From positions 1-64,000 of the forward strand of contig NZ_FOAN01000009.1 in assembly GCF_900109525.1 (NCBI RefSeq): a DNA stretch of 64,000 nucleotides. Reading direction: 5' to 3'. The position numbers and the translations under genes were made by a program. This DNA comes from Allobosea lupini (GTDB lineage Bacteria > Pseudomonadota > Alphaproteobacteria > Rhizobiales > Beijerinckiaceae). How positions within the stretch are numbered: the first letter of the stretch is position 1; every line of letters starts with the position of its first letter. Positions 43,524 through 56,704 of this stretch are shown in pieces. The notes under the pieces are model-generated. The model was not told where the DNA came from. It made no database searches and saw only the letters and a list, made by a program, of their open reading frames with translations.

Positions 43524-44387
43524 CTAGCGCGCGTAGCGCCGCGCTCCGGCGACGCAGAGGACTACGGCGGCCGAGGTCGCGATCATCTGCCAGCCGACAG
43601 TTTCGCCGAGCAGCAGGCCGGCCAGCGCCAGGCCGAAGAAGGGCTGCAGCAATTGCAGTTGCCCGACCGCGGCGATGCCGCCCTGGGCGAGGCCGCGATA
43701 CCAGAAGACGAAGCCGATCAGCATGCTGAACAGCGAGACATAGGCGAGGCCGAGCCAGGCCGGGCCGCCCGCCTGTGCGAAGGAGGGCGGCAACGTCGCC
43801 AGCGTCAGGCCGGCCATGATCGGCAGCGAGATGACGAGAGCCCAGGAGATCACCTGCCAGCCGCCGAGATGGCGCGACAGGCGCGCGCCTTCGGCATAGC
43901 CGAGGCCGCAGACGATGACGGCGGCGAGCATCAGGAGGTCGCCCACGGGGGAAGCGGCGATGCCTTGCGTCCAGGCGAAGCCGACGACGCAGAGGCTGCC
44001 GAGGATGGCGAAGAGCCAGAAGGCCAGGCGCGGGCGCTCGCCGCCACGCAGCACACCGAAGATCGCGGTCGCGAGCGGCAAGAGGCCGATGAAGACGATC
44101 GAATGGGCGGAGGTGACGTGCTTCAGCGCCAGCGCGGTCAGCAGCGGGAAGCCGACGACGACGCAGAGCGCGACCACGGCCAGCGGCAGCAGGTCGGCGC
44201 GAGCCGGTCGCTTTTCCCGGAGCGCGAGCAGGAGGGCTAGTCCGAGCAGTCCGGCGATGGCGGCGCGGGCGACGGTCAGGAACACCGGGTCGAAATCGGC
44301 GACGGCGACGCGGGTCGCCGGCAGCGAGCCGCTGAAGATGACGACGCCGATGAAGCCGTTGAGCAGGCCGTTCGCAGTTCTGTCCAT
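43524..44387 (-). CDS. EamA/DMT-family exporter
   Basis: A 287-residue membrane protein with ten helices in two EamA repeats, the layout of drug/metabolite transporters. The first repeat begins N-G-F-I-G-V-V-I-F-S-G-S-L-P-A-T, the second near 150 with G-D-L-L-M-L-A-A-V-I-V-C-G-L-G-Y. The ATG at 44387 follows GGAGGG; a longer frame is rejected. It is divergent from a MocR-type regulator gene, with a palindrome between, so it is the probable target and may export an amino acid or related compound. Confidence 0.88.
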   Translation of the reverse strand: MDRTANGLLNGFIGVVIFSGSLPATRVAVADFDPVFLTVARAAIAGLLGLALLLALREKRPARADLLPLAVVALCVVVGFPLLTALALKHVTSAHSIVFIGLLPLATAIFGVLRGGERPRLAFWLFAILGSLCVVGFAWTQGIAASPVGDLLMLAAVIVCGLGYAEGARLSRHLGGWQVISWALVISLPIMAGLTLATLPPSFAQAGGPAWLGLAYVSLFSMLIGFVFWYRGLAQGGIAAVGQLQLLQPFFGLALAGLLLGETVGWQMIATSAAVVLCVAGARRYAR

Positions 44388-44448
44388 GATCCCTCCGGGG
44401 CTGGCCTGCATGCGGCGAAGCCTTGCGGATTTCCAGAGACAGTCCGGT

Positions 44449-44466
44449 ACAGTTCAGGCAAACTGT
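44449..44466. promoter_or_regulatory. MocR operator-like palindrome
   Basis: ACAGTT and AACTGT, six-base arms around CAGGCA, five bases before the MocR-type start and about 60 before the EamA start. A further ACAGTCC half-site lies at 44439-44445. Multiple ACAGT half-sites in a divergent spacer are typical for MocR regulators. Confidence 0.5.
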
Positions 44467-44470
44467 CCTG

Positions 44471-45925
44471 ATGCAGGAAGCCGTACAGATTAAGGATTCA
44501 GTCGATATTGCGGCAGTAGCCGACACCCTGGTCGGGCGCGTGATGGCAACGATCCGGCAGCGGATCGCCGGGCGGACACTGGCGCCGGGCGCGAAGCTGC
44601 CCTCGATCCGTGGCCTGGCCGAGAGCATGGGCGTGTCGAAGTCGACGGTGGTCGAGGCCTATGAGCGGCTGGCCGCCGAAGGCGCGATTCACGCGCGGCG
44701 CGGCTCGGGCTTCTATGTCCGGCGCCTGCCGCCGCTGTCGCTCGCCGATGTCGCGCCGAAGCTCGACCGGGCGGTCGATCCGCTCTGGATCTCGCGGCAG
44801 TCGCTCGATGCCGGCGCGGACAGCCTTCGGCCCGGCTGCGGCTGGTTGCCGCCGGACTGGATGCCGGAGGCCTCGATCCGCAAGGCGCTGCGCAAGCTCG
44901 GCCGGGCCGATGCAGCGACGCTGGCCGAATATGGCACGCCGCTCGGCTTAGCCGGGCTGCGCCATCTGCTCGCGCATCGGCTGGCCGAGCGTGGCGTCGA
45001 GGCGCCGCCGGACCAGATCGTCCTGACCGAGTCCGGCACGCAGGCGATCGATCTGGTCTGCCGCTTCCTGCTCGAGCCCGGCGACACGGTACTGGTCGAC
45101 GATCCCTGCTATTTCAATTTTCATGCGCTGTTGCGCGTCCACAGGGTGAAGATCGTCGGTGTGCCCTATACGCCGTCGGGCCCCGATCTTGCCCTGTTCG
45201 CGCAGGCGCTCACAGAGCACCGACCGCGGCTCTACGTCACCAATAGCGCTCTGCATAACCCGACCGGCGCGACGCTCTCGGGCACGACGGCGCATCGCCT
45301 GCTCAAGCTCGCCGAGCAGGCAGGGCTGACCATCGTCGAGGACGATATCTTCGGCGATCTCGAACCGGATGTCGCGCCACGCCTTGCCGGGCTCGACGGG
45401 CTGGAACGGGTGATCCAGATCGGCAGCTTCTCGAAGACGCTGTCGGCCTCGGTGCGTTGCGGCTACATCGCTGCAAGGCCGGACTGGGTCGAAGGGCTGA
45501 CCGATCTCAAGGTCGCGCTTTCCTTCGGCGGCGGGCGGCTCGCAGCCGAGCTGGTACTCGATATCCTGAAGGACGGCAGCTATCGCCGCCATGTCGAGGC
45601 GCTGCGCCAGCGGCTGGCGCAGGCGATGGCGCAGACGCGCGGCCGGCTCGCGGCGCTCGGCATCGACCCCTGGCTGACACCGCGGGGCGGGCTGTTCCTG
45701 TGGTGCCGCCTGCCTGATGGACACGACGCGGGGGAGATCGCGCGGCATGCGCTGGGCGAGGGTGTCGTGCTCGCGCCCGGCAACGCCTTCAGCCTGTCCC
45801 GGACGGCCAGGGACTTCATGCGCTTCAACGTGGCCCAGGCCGCCGATCCACGCATCTTCAGCGTGCTGCGCGAGGCGATGCGCGCGGCCGCATCGCACGA
45901 GTCTGCGTCGGAAGGACTGAGATGA
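44471..45925 (+). CDS. MocR/PdxR-type GntR regulator with aminotransferase domain
   Basis: A 484-residue regulator. Residues 20-85 are a GntR winged helix (S-I-R-G-L-A-E-S-M-G-V-S-K-S-T-V-V-E-A-Y-E-R-L), and about 115-480 a class I aminotransferase fold with Y-G-T-P-L-G-L-A-G-L, N-P-T-G and the PLP lysine in I-G-S-F-S-K-T-L-S-A. PLP or an amino acid is the usual effector. The ATG at 44471 lies just behind an inverted repeat. Divergent from an EamA exporter gene. Confidence 0.92.
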   Translation: MQEAVQIKDSVDIAAVADTLVGRVMATIRQRIAGRTLAPGAKLPSIRGLAESMGVSKSTVVEAYERLAAEGAIHARRGSGFYVRRLPPLSLADVAPKLDRAVDPLWISRQSLDAGADSLRPGCGWLPPDWMPEASIRKALRKLGRADAATLAEYGTPLGLAGLRHLLAHRLAERGVEAPPDQIVLTESGTQAIDLVCRFLLEPGDTVLVDDPCYFNFHALLRVHRVKIVGVPYTPSGPDLALFAQALTEHRPRLYVTNSALHNPTGATLSGTTAHRLLKLAEQAGLTIVEDDIFGDLEPDVAPRLAGLDGLERVIQIGSFSKTLSASVRCGYIAARPDWVEGLTDLKVALSFGGGRLAAELVLDILKDGSYRRHVEALRQRLAQAMAQTRGRLAALGIDPWLTPRGGLFLWCRLPDGHDAGEIARHALGEGVVLAPGNAFSLSRTARDFMRFNVAQAADPRIFSVLREAMRAAASHESASEGLR

Positions 45926-45951
45926 GGGGCCATCGGTAGGCGCTCCAGCAT

Positions 45952-45989
45952 TCCCGGTGGGTGGTGCTCTTACCCTCTTCCACCCGGGA
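45952..45989. other. Hairpin-forming segment after the MocR-type gene
   Basis: GGGTGG (45959-45964) and CCACCC (45980-45985) can pair, and an alternative pairing joins TCCCGG (45952-45957) with CCGGGA (45984-45989). It lies between two rightward genes and may be a transcript end for the first, or a leader structure for the second. No T-run follows closely. Confidence 0.3.
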
Positions 45990-46066
45990 GCAGCGGCGCG
46001 TTTGTTTGATCCGTCGATGGCGACCGGAATATCGGACAAGCGGCTTGCATCTTCCTCGTATCTGAC

Positions 46067-46082
46067 ATAAAGATATCTTTAT
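46067..46082. promoter_or_regulatory. Perfect 16-bp palindrome ahead of the ArsR-metF-metH operon
   Basis: ATAAAGATATCTTTAT is fully symmetric and sits 31 bases before the GTG of the ArsR-type gene, followed by a partial repeat ATATCTTT. Size and symmetry fit an ArsR-family dimer, so autoregulation of the whole operon is likely. Confidence 0.65.
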
Positions 46083-46112
46083 ATCTTTCACCGAATTTCG
46101 AGGTGTTCGCTG

Positions 46113-47126
46113 GTGACCCGCCGCTCCCACCATTCGCTGCCGACCTTGCTGGCCTCGCTGCGTGCGGCGGGCGAGGAGACCCGTTTGCGGATCCTGGCGC
46201 TGCTGGCGGAAGGCGAGCTCTCTGTCTCCGATCTCACCGACATCCTAGGCCAATCGCAGCCGCGCATCTCGCGCCATCTCAAGCTGATGGCGGAAGCCGG
46301 GCTGCTGCGTCGCTCGCGGGAAGGGGCCTTCGCCTTCTTCAGGCTCGACGACGCGACGCCCGGCGGCGCATTGGCGCTGACGCTCGCTCGCGATCTCGAT
46401 CCTGCCGACCCGGTTCTGGCGGCTGATCGCGAGCGCCTGACCGCGGTGCGTGCATCGCGGGCCGCGGCGGCGCAGTCCTATTTCGCCAATGTCGCCAGGG
46501 AATGGGATCAGCTACGCTCGCTGCACGTGCCTGACGCCGCCGTGGAAGCCGCCGTCGAGGCTGCAGTCGGCGAAACGCCATTTCAGGCGCTGCTCGATCT
46601 GGGCACCGGCACGGGGCGCATGCTTGAGCGCCTCGCGCCGAAGGCGGCCCGCGCGGTCGGCGTCGATGCCAGCCATGCCATGCTGGCGGTGGCCCGCGCC
46701 AACCTCGAAAAGGCCGGCCTGTCGCGGGTCGAGCTCCGGCAGGGCGATATCTACGCGCTGCCGTTCGCGCGCGGTTCCTTTGATCTTGTGATCGTGCACC
46801 AGGTGCTGCACTTCCTCGACGATCCCGGCCGCGCCTTGCGTGAGGCGGCGGCACTGCTTTCGCCGGGTGGGCGGCTGATCCTGGTCGATTTCGCGCCGCA
46901 CGAGATGGAGTTCCTGCGCACCGAGCACGCCCATCGCCGGCTCGGCTTCGAGAAGGACGAGATCACAGCCTGGTTCGCCGAGGCCGGTCTCGATTGCGAT
47001 CTCGCCGAGGAAGTCACCGCTGCCGACGGCGTGAGTGGCCAGCTTGGTGTGATGCTCTGGCGTGGGCGCGACAGGCGCCTCCAGGGTGATTTTCCGATTC
47101 GTCAGTTCGATCGTGAGGTTGCGTGA
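46113..47126 (+). CDS. ArsR-family regulator fused to SAM-dependent methyltransferase domain
   Basis: A 337-residue fusion. Residues 8-80 are an ArsR winged helix (E-E-T-R-L-R-I-L-A-L-L-A-E-G-E-L-S-V-S-D-L and Q-P-R-I-S-R-H-L-K-L-M), without a metal-binding cysteine pair. About 140-300 is a methyltransferase fold with L-L-D-L-G-T-G-T-G-R-M and D-L-V-I-V-H-Q-V-L-H. Combined with metF and metH downstream, it resembles SahR, the S-adenosylhomocysteine-responsive regulator of methionine-cycle genes. GTG start; its stop overlaps the metF start. Confidence 0.88.
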   Translation: MTRRSHHSLPTLLASLRAAGEETRLRILALLAEGELSVSDLTDILGQSQPRISRHLKLMAEAGLLRRSREGAFAFFRLDDATPGGALALTLARDLDPADPVLAADRERLTAVRASRAAAAQSYFANVAREWDQLRSLHVPDAAVEAAVEAAVGETPFQALLDLGTGTGRMLERLAPKAARAVGVDASHAMLAVARANLEKAGLSRVELRQGDIYALPFARGSFDLVIVHQVLHFLDDPGRALREAAALLSPGGRLILVDFAPHEMEFLRTEHAHRRLGFEKDEITAWFAEAGLDCDLAEEVTAADGVSGQLGVMLWRGRDRRLQGDFPIRQFDREVA

Positions 47127-48037
47127 TGAACGCTTTCCGCCCCAGTCGCCACGGCTCGCGCCGTCCGCGCGTCTCCTTCGAGTTCTTTCCGCCGAAGAAC
47201 GAGGAGATGGAGGTCAATTTGTGGGACAGCGTGCGCCGGCTGGAGCCGCTTGGCCCGGCCTTCGTCTCGGTGACCTATGGCGCCGGCGGCTCGACCCGCG
47301 AGCGCACCCACAACACCGTCAAGCGCATGATCGACGAGACGGCCCTGAAGCCGGCGGCGCATCTGACCTGCGTCTCCGCCTCCTGCGCCGAGGTCGACGA
47401 TGTCATCCGCTCCTATTGGGCGGCGGGCGTGCGCCATATCGTGGCGCTGCGCGGCGACCCGGCCGGCGGGCTCGGCTCGACCTATGAGCCGCATCCGCAA
47501 GGTTATCACCAGACCTCCGACCTGGTCGAAGGCATCCGCAAGATCGGCGAGTTCGAGGTCACTGTCTCGGCCTATCCCGAGAAGCACCCGGAGGCGGCCT
47601 CGCTCGATGCCGACATCGATGCGCTGAAGAAGAAGGTCGATGCCGGCGCGACCCGGGCGATCACCCAGTTCTTCTTCGATAACGACGTCTATTTCCGCTA
47701 TCTCGACAAGGTTCGCGCCAGCGGCATCGATATCCCGATCCTGCCCGGCATCGTGCCGGTGCAGAACTTCAAGCAGACCGCCGGCTTTGCCCGCCGGACA
47801 GGGGCGAGCGTGCCGCAATGGCTGGCCGACCGCTTCGAAGGGCTCGAGGACGATGCGGCGACGCGCCGGCTGGTGGCTGCCGCCGTCTGCGCCGAGCAGG
47901 TGCTCGACCTGATCGATCGCGGCGTCTCCGACCTGCATTTCTACACGATGAACAAGGCCGACCTGGTCTATGCGATCTGCCATCTCGTCGGCCTGAAGCC
48001 GGAGAAGGCGCAGGCGCAGCAGGTTGCGGCGGAGTAG
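47126..48037 (+). CDS. metF: 5,10-methylenetetrahydrofolate reductase
   Basis: A 303-residue FAD enzyme that reduces methylene-THF to methyl-THF, the methyl donor for MetH. The MetF pattern is clear: [14 protein letters not shown], the [10 protein letters not shown] block, A-L-R-G-D-P-A-G-G and [14 protein letters not shown]. The ATG at 47126 overlaps the regulator's stop (TGATG), and metH starts five bases after its stop. Confidence 0.95.
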   Translation: MNAFRPSRHGSRRPRVSFEFFPPKNEEMEVNLWDSVRRLEPLGPAFVSVTYGAGGSTRERTHNTVKRMIDETALKPAAHLTCVSASCAEVDDVIRSYWAAGVRHIVALRGDPAGGLGSTYEPHPQGYHQTSDLVEGIRKIGEFEVTVSAYPEKHPEAASLDADIDALKKKVDAGATRAITQFFFDNDVYFRYLDKVRASGIDIPILPGIVPVQNFKQTAGFARRTGASVPQWLADRFEGLEDDAATRRLVAAAVCAEQVLDLIDRGVSDLHFYTMNKADLVYAICHLVGLKPEKAQAQQVAAE

Positions 48038-48041
48038 ACTG

Positions 48042-51794
<3,753 letters not shown>

Positions 51795-51825
51795 TCGCTG
51801 GCCCGCTGCCGGCAAGGCAGCTGGA

Positions 51826-52713
51826 TCACGCGGCCAGGAATTCCTCGGCCGCGAAGTCCACGAAGGCGCGCAGCTTCGGCGAGGCGTAGCGGCTCGCCGG
51901 CCACATCACGCTGAACTTGGTCCGCGCCTCGACATAGCCAGCGAGGATGCGGACGAGCGAGCCGCGCTGCAGGTGCCCAGCGACGGACAGGTCGGGAACG
52001 CAGGCGATGCCGAGCCCGCTTTCGGCGAGGCCGATCTGCGCTTCGAGCGCGTTCGTCACCACGCTGGGCTGGATTTCGACCTGCGCGAGCTCGCCGCCTC
52101 TGGACAAGGGCCATTGGTGGAGCTTGCCCGTATTGGCGTAGCGGTAGACGAGGCAGCTGTGCCGGGCGAGGTCTTCCGGCGTCTCCGGCGTGCCCATCCT
52201 GCGGAAATAGTCGGGTGAGCCGACCAGCGCCTGGCTGAAATGGCCGAGTGTGCGGGTCATCAATCGGGAATCGGCATGCTCGCCGGTGCGGAGCACGACA
52301 TCGAAGCCTTCGCCGATGACGTCGACCACCCGGTCGGTGGCATCGAGCTCGAGTTCGATCTCGGGGTGGCGCCGCTTGAAGGCGGCGAATTTCGCGATCG
52401 GGATCATGCTCATCGAGGGCAGGCTGACGCGCAGCTTTCCTTGCGGCGTCGCCCGGCTGCGAGAGAGTTCCAGCTCGGCCGCTTCATATTCGCAGAGGAT
52501 GCGTCGGCAGCGCTCGAGGAACATCGCGCCTTCCGGCGTCAGCGTGACGCTGCGGGTCGAGCGGTGGAACAGCCTGGCGCCGAGCCGATCCTCCAGCCGC
52601 GCCACCGCCTTGCTGACGGCCGAGGCGGAGATGCCGAGCTTGCGGCCGGCCTCGGTGAAACCATCCGCTTCGGCCGCATGCACAAAGGCGAAGAGTGCTC
52701 CCAGGCTATCCAT
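51826..52713 (-). CDS. LysR-family transcriptional regulator
   Basis: A 295-residue LysR regulator of the common CrgA-like branch. The winged helix spans residues 1-60 (F-V-H-A-A-E-A-D-G-F-T-E-A-G-R-K-L-G-I-S-A-S-A-V-S-K-A-V-A-R-L-E) and the effector domain 88-290 with P-E-I-E-L-E-L-D-A-T-D-R-V-V-D. Divergent from an MFS transporter gene; it probably controls that gene. Confidence 0.92.
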   Translation of the reverse strand: MDSLGALFAFVHAAEADGFTEAGRKLGISASAVSKAVARLEDRLGARLFHRSTRSVTLTPEGAMFLERCRRILCEYEAAELELSRSRATPQGKLRVSLPSMSMIPIAKFAAFKRRHPEIELELDATDRVVDVIGEGFDVVLRTGEHADSRLMTRTLGHFSQALVGSPDYFRRMGTPETPEDLARHSCLVYRYANTGKLHQWPLSRGGELAQVEIQPSVVTNALEAQIGLAESGLGIACVPDLSVAGHLQRGSLVRILAGYVEARTKFSVMWPASRYASPKLRAFVDFAAEEFLAA

Positions 52714-52727
52714 GCGGCGGTCACCCA

Positions 52728-52757
52728 GTCATGACGGGAATGTCCAAAGTGTCATGA
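52728..52757. promoter_or_regulatory. Possible LysR-binding direct repeats
   Basis: GTCATGA occurs at 52728-52734 and 52751-52757, 23 bases apart, in the 117-base spacer between the divergent LysR and MFS genes. Each contains the symmetric TCATGA. Confidence 0.3.
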
Positions 52758-52830
52758 GTTGTGTCCTGTTTTTCGTTCATTGGGAACCAGCTACCTCAAG
52801 CGCCACCCCATCTTCGAAGGCGCTACCGCC

Positions 52831-54030
52831 ATGACATCAGCGACGAACACGATCTCGGCCGGCACGAGCGAGGCAAGACTGCCATTAGGGGGCCTGCTGG
52901 CGCTCGCCATGGCGGCCTTCATCACGCTCCTCACCGAAATCCTGCCATCGGGCCTGCTCCCGCAAATGGCCGGGAGCCTCGGTCGATCCGAGGCACTGAT
53001 CGGCCAGCTCGTCACCGCCTATGCGGTCGGCTCGCTCGTCTCCGCCATTCCCCTGACGATCGCCACGCAGAGCTGGCCGCGGCGCACGCTGCTGCTGATC
53101 GCGATCGGCGGCTTTGCCGTCGTCAACACGGTGACGGCCATCTCCGACAGCTATGCCGTCACGCTGGTCGCCCGTTTCGTCGCCGGCATGAGCGCGGGGC
53201 TGCTCTGGGCGCTGGCGGCCGGCTATGCCGCCCGCATGGTGCCGGACCATCTGCAGGGCCGCGCGATCGCGATCGCCATGGTCGGAGCGCCACTGGCGCT
53301 TTCGCTCGGCATCCCGACGGGGACTTTCCTCGGCACGCTGCTGGGCTGGCGCTGGACCTTCGGCGTGATGAGCGGGCTGACGGTGCTCCTGGTCTTCTGG
53401 GTTCTGGCCAAGGTGCCCGATTTTCCCGGCCAGAAGCGAGGGCAGGAGTTCGCGCTGACGGCGGTCTTCACGCTGCCGGGCGTCCGGCCGGTCCTGTTAG
53501 TCGTCTTCGCCTATGTGCTCGCCCACAACACGCTCTATACCTATATCGCGCCCTTCCTTGAGCCGGCTGGCCTCAAGGATCGGACCGATGTCGTGCTGCT
53601 GGTCTTCGGCCTTGCCTCCTTGCTCGGCATCTGGATCACCGGCGCCCTGATCGATCGATGGCTGCGCGAGCTGGTCCTGGCGAGCGTCGCGCTGTTCGGC
53701 TTCTCCGCCCTGACGCTCGGATTGGCAGGCACGGTGCCAGCGGTGATCTATGGCGCGGTCGCCGTCTGGGGGCTGGCCTTCGGCGGGGCCGGGACGCTGT
53801 TCCAGACCGCTTCCGCCAGGGCGGCGGGCAAAGCCGCCGACGTCGCCCAGTCGATGCTGGTGACCACGTGGAATCTCGCCATTGCCGGCGGCGGCATCGT
53901 CGGCGGATTGCTGCTGAGCGGCTTTGGCGTCGCGCCGTTCCCGTGGGTGCTGGCGGCGTTGCTGATCGCGACATTCGCGGTCGCGTGGGGCGCGAAGAGC
54001 CATGGCTTTCGCGCCGCAGCGAGCAGATAA
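52831..54030 (+). CDS. MFS transporter
   Basis: A 399-residue permease with about twelve hydrophobic helices in two halves. Features of the DHA1 sugar/drug efflux branch include L-T-E-I-L-P-S-G-L-L-P-Q-M in helix 1, L-V-A-R-F-V-A-G-M-S-A-G-L-L-W-A and G-A-P-L-A-L-S-L-G-I-P-T-G-T (motif C-like region). The ATG at 52831 was chosen over an upstream one in the operator region. Probable exporter of an unknown compound, controlled by the divergent LysR. Confidence 0.9.
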   Translation: MTSATNTISAGTSEARLPLGGLLALAMAAFITLLTEILPSGLLPQMAGSLGRSEALIGQLVTAYAVGSLVSAIPLTIATQSWPRRTLLLIAIGGFAVVNTVTAISDSYAVTLVARFVAGMSAGLLWALAAGYAARMVPDHLQGRAIAIAMVGAPLALSLGIPTGTFLGTLLGWRWTFGVMSGLTVLLVFWVLAKVPDFPGQKRGQEFALTAVFTLPGVRPVLLVVFAYVLAHNTLYTYIAPFLEPAGLKDRTDVVLLVFGLASLLGIWITGALIDRWLRELVLASVALFGFSALTLGLAGTVPAVIYGAVAVWGLAFGGAGTLFQTASARAAGKAADVAQSMLVTTWNLAIAGGGIVGGLLLSGFGVAPFPWVLAALLIATFAVAWGAKSHGFRAAASR

Positions 54031-54109
54031 CCCATCTGGGCCGTGAAGCTGAGGCGCGGAGAACCCTCTCCTTCAGGAGAGGGGATCCCGCGCCTTACTT
54101 GGAACTGAC

Positions 54110-54571
54110 TTACCCGCCGCAGCGCTGTGCCAGCACGGCAAAGCCCTTCTGGCCGGCAGCGAGCGGGAAGTTCTGTGTCTCGCCCTCGATGCGCAGGGTG
54201 AGGCTCTTGCCCTTGCGCAGCACCGCCTGGAGTGCGGGCGACAGCGTCGTCGTCGCCTCGAAGTGATTGCCCATCTCGTCGCTGATCAGCTTCATGCCGA
54301 CATCCGCCTGCCCGCCGCTCGACGAGAATTTGGCGGTCGTGACGGCGTTGTCCTTCATGCCCTCCTTGAAGAAGGGGATCCGCACGGTCAGGCTCTTGCT
54401 GGCGAAATCGCAGGAGAAGAACAGGCGCTGGTCGTCGGTCTGCGGCATCTCATAGGCGACGACGATGCCCTCGCCATCCTGCCGGACCCCCCAGGTCAGG
54501 CCGTCATCGGCCCAGGCGGCGGCCGGGAGCGCCAGAGCGGGTGCCAGGAGGAAAATCGCCTTCGACGTCAT
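54110..54571 (-). CDS. hypothetical periplasmic protein
   Basis: A 153-residue exported protein with a signal peptide (1-21, ending A-A-A-W-A). The mature part is strand-rich with two cysteines (F-F-S-C-D-F-A-S-K and Q-R-C-G-G at the end) that could form a disulfide. I recognise no family name. The ATG at 54571 has GAGGAC ahead of it. It stands alone between an MFS gene and the Na/Pi transporter gene. Confidence 0.7.
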   Translation of the reverse strand: MTSKAIFLLAPALALPAAAWADDGLTWGVRQDGEGIVVAYEMPQTDDQRLFFSCDFASKSLTVRIPFFKEGMKDNAVTTAKFSSSGGQADVGMKLISDEMGNHFEATTTLSPALQAVLRKGKSLTLRIEGETQNFPLAAGQKGFAVLAQRCGG

Positions 54572-54752
54572 GATAGCTGTCCTCGTATCCATCGATCGCC
54601 GCGCCTTTTGGGGCGAGCAGGCGACAATTCGCGCATTGCACCGTCATTGCGGATCGCTTCCCTTCGCCCGCAATCGCGACAAAACTTCAGCTGGAACAGC
54701 AAACAGGCCGCACGATGGCGGCCTGTCCACGGTCAGATGAGGAGCGGATCGC

Positions 54753-56462
54753 TCAGGCCGGCACGGCAGCCGCGCCGAAACCGCCGACCTCCTGGCTCTG
54801 CTGGCTGGTCTCCGTCACCGGCACGACGCGCGAGACCGAACGGCGCTCGGCGTCGATGCGCTCGATCAGGAAGTAGGCGCGCTCCGCCGAGCCGAGCAGC
54901 GCCAGGATCGCGCCGCGCTCGACCCAGGGCAGTTCGGCGCCGAGGCGCAGGCAGCGCTCGCGGACGCTCGTCAGGGCGGCGATGCGCGGCTCGGCCTCGG
55001 CGGAAACGAGCGGAGCATCCGGCCCGGCCGGCAGGATTGCGCGCATTGCCTCGGCGACCTGGTCGACGACGCTGTCGACGATCTCGCGGCCGGGCGCGCC
55101 GAAGGGCTGGCGCTCGATGCGGCGGGCGATCTGGTAGAGGGTCTCGCCGAGACTGGCGGTGAAATCCTCTTCCTCGATCAGGCTCGCGACGAGGTCGGCG
55201 CGGGCATAGGGCATCTCGGGCGTGAACATGCCGGAGGTGTAGGCCCGGATATCGCGGTTCAGGATGTCGATGGCAGCGTAGTGCTCGTCGCTCTTCTCAG
55301 GCGCATCCGGCTTGCTGCGAGCGATGTCGAGGAAGAGCTGCGCGGCCTGGAGATAGCGGCCGGTCTCCTTCTGGATGTTGGCGACGGCATGGGCATGATC
55401 GGTCGCCTTGGCGAGGAAGCGTGGCGCCGAATAGTCCTCGATCTCGTCCGTCGCCGTGGCGCCGACCTTCATCAGGACGCGCTCGAAGACGCCGACGAAG
55501 GGGAAGAGCAGGACGGTGTTGAAGATGTTGAAGAAGGTCGAATAGAGGCCGATCGCGACCGGGATGAGCGGGAAGGTTTCCTTGCCGTCCTTGACGACCG
55601 CCACGCCCGGATCGCCGCCGAACCACTGCATCGCCCAGGTCAGCACGTCCATGGAAACGAAGAACAGCGGTATCGTGATGGCGACGCCGATGATGTTGAA
55701 GGAGATATGGGCATAAGCCGCGCGCTTGGCGTTTTTGGTCAGGTTGAGCGAGGCCATCCACGAGGTGATGGTCGTGCCGAGATCGGCGCCGAGCGAGAAG
55801 GCGACGGCGGTCTTCCAGTCGAGGATGCCGGCGGCGCCGAGGCCCATGACGATGCCGATCGTCGCCGAGGAGGAGTGGATCATCGCGGTGATGCCGGCGG
55901 CGATCAGCACGCAGTAGAGCAGGCCGAGATAGGTGTCGGCCTTCAGCGAGGAGATGACGCCCATCACCTCCGGCATGTTGCGAAGCGGGCGCAGGCCGCC
56001 GGTCATCAGATTGAGGCCGTAGAAGATCAGCGCGAAGCCCATGCAGGCGAGCGCGATGTTCTTGACCTTGTCGGTCTTGGCGAAGATGTGGACCAGCGCG
56101 AAGATGCCGGCGAGCAGCAGGCCGAGCGGGCCGAGGGGCAGCGCGATCAGGCCGTTGCCGAGCGTCGTGCCGATATTGGCGCCCATGATCACGCTGATCG
56201 CAGGCCGCAGGCCGATCACGCCGGCATTGACGAGGCCGACGACCATGACGGTCATCGCGGTCGAGGACTGGATGATGCCGGTGATGAAGGTGCCGGCGAG
56301 GACGCCCTTGGCCGGCGTGCCGGCGATTCTGGCGAGCAACGCCCGCATCTTGTTGACGGCGAGATTCTGGATGCCGTTGCTCATGAATTCGAGGCCGAGC
56401 ATGAAGATGCCCAGGCCGCCGATCACAGGCACGATCACCTGCGTGAAGATATCGACTTGCAT
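54753..56462 (-). CDS. Na/Pi cotransporter family protein
   Basis: A 569-residue inner-membrane protein of the NptA/YjbB kind. Two copies of the Na/Pi signature lie in the N-terminal membrane half: G-I-I-Q-S-S-T-A-M-T-V near residue 60 and M-I-H-S-S-S-A-T-I-G-I-V near 195, together with G-A-N-I-G-T-T and G-A-D-L-G-T-T. The C-terminal part from about 360 is helical and PhoU-like. It probably moves phosphate with sodium; direction is not known. The ATG at 56462 is the first that leaves the membrane helix intact. Confidence 0.92.
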   Translation of the reverse strand: MQVDIFTQVIVPVIGGLGIFMLGLEFMSNGIQNLAVNKMRALLARIAGTPAKGVLAGTFITGIIQSSTAMTVMVVGLVNAGVIGLRPAISVIMGANIGTTLGNGLIALPLGPLGLLLAGIFALVHIFAKTDKVKNIALACMGFALIFYGLNLMTGGLRPLRNMPEVMGVISSLKADTYLGLLYCVLIAAGITAMIHSSSATIGIVMGLGAAGILDWKTAVAFSLGADLGTTITSWMASLNLTKNAKRAAYAHISFNIIGVAITIPLFFVSMDVLTWAMQWFGGDPGVAVVKDGKETFPLIPVAIGLYSTFFNIFNTVLLFPFVGVFERVLMKVGATATDEIEDYSAPRFLAKATDHAHAVANIQKETGRYLQAAQLFLDIARSKPDAPEKSDEHYAAIDILNRDIRAYTSGMFTPEMPYARADLVASLIEEEDFTASLGETLYQIARRIERQPFGAPGREIVDSVVDQVAEAMRAILPAGPDAPLVSAEAEPRIAALTSVRERCLRLGAELPWVERGAILALLGSAERAYFLIERIDAERRSVSRVVPVTETSQQSQEVGGFGAAAVPA

Positions 56463-56704
56463 GCTCTCGACTCCGACAAGTGTGCGCGGTCGCGTCTGCG
56501 CCCGGGTCGAGACGTCACGGCACAGCTCTACACGCGGGCCCGGCAATGGACGCGCGCGCTTTTTCCGTGCCTGTCTCCCCACCTGGCCAGCGGAGTCCTT
56601 AGGCAGGTCGTACGACATTGGGGTGACTGTGCGTCACGAGGCCGGCGAGCGATCGACTGGCCGCCGGCGTCGACATCCGCCGGCGGCCCGTGTCTCTCGG
56701 CCGT

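Noticed and set aside
45926-46112. Possible SAM or cobalamin riboswitch before the metF-metH operon
   Set aside because: Only short ambiguous hairpins and the palindrome are visible; no conserved riboswitch core could be recognised, and transcription factor control explains the site.
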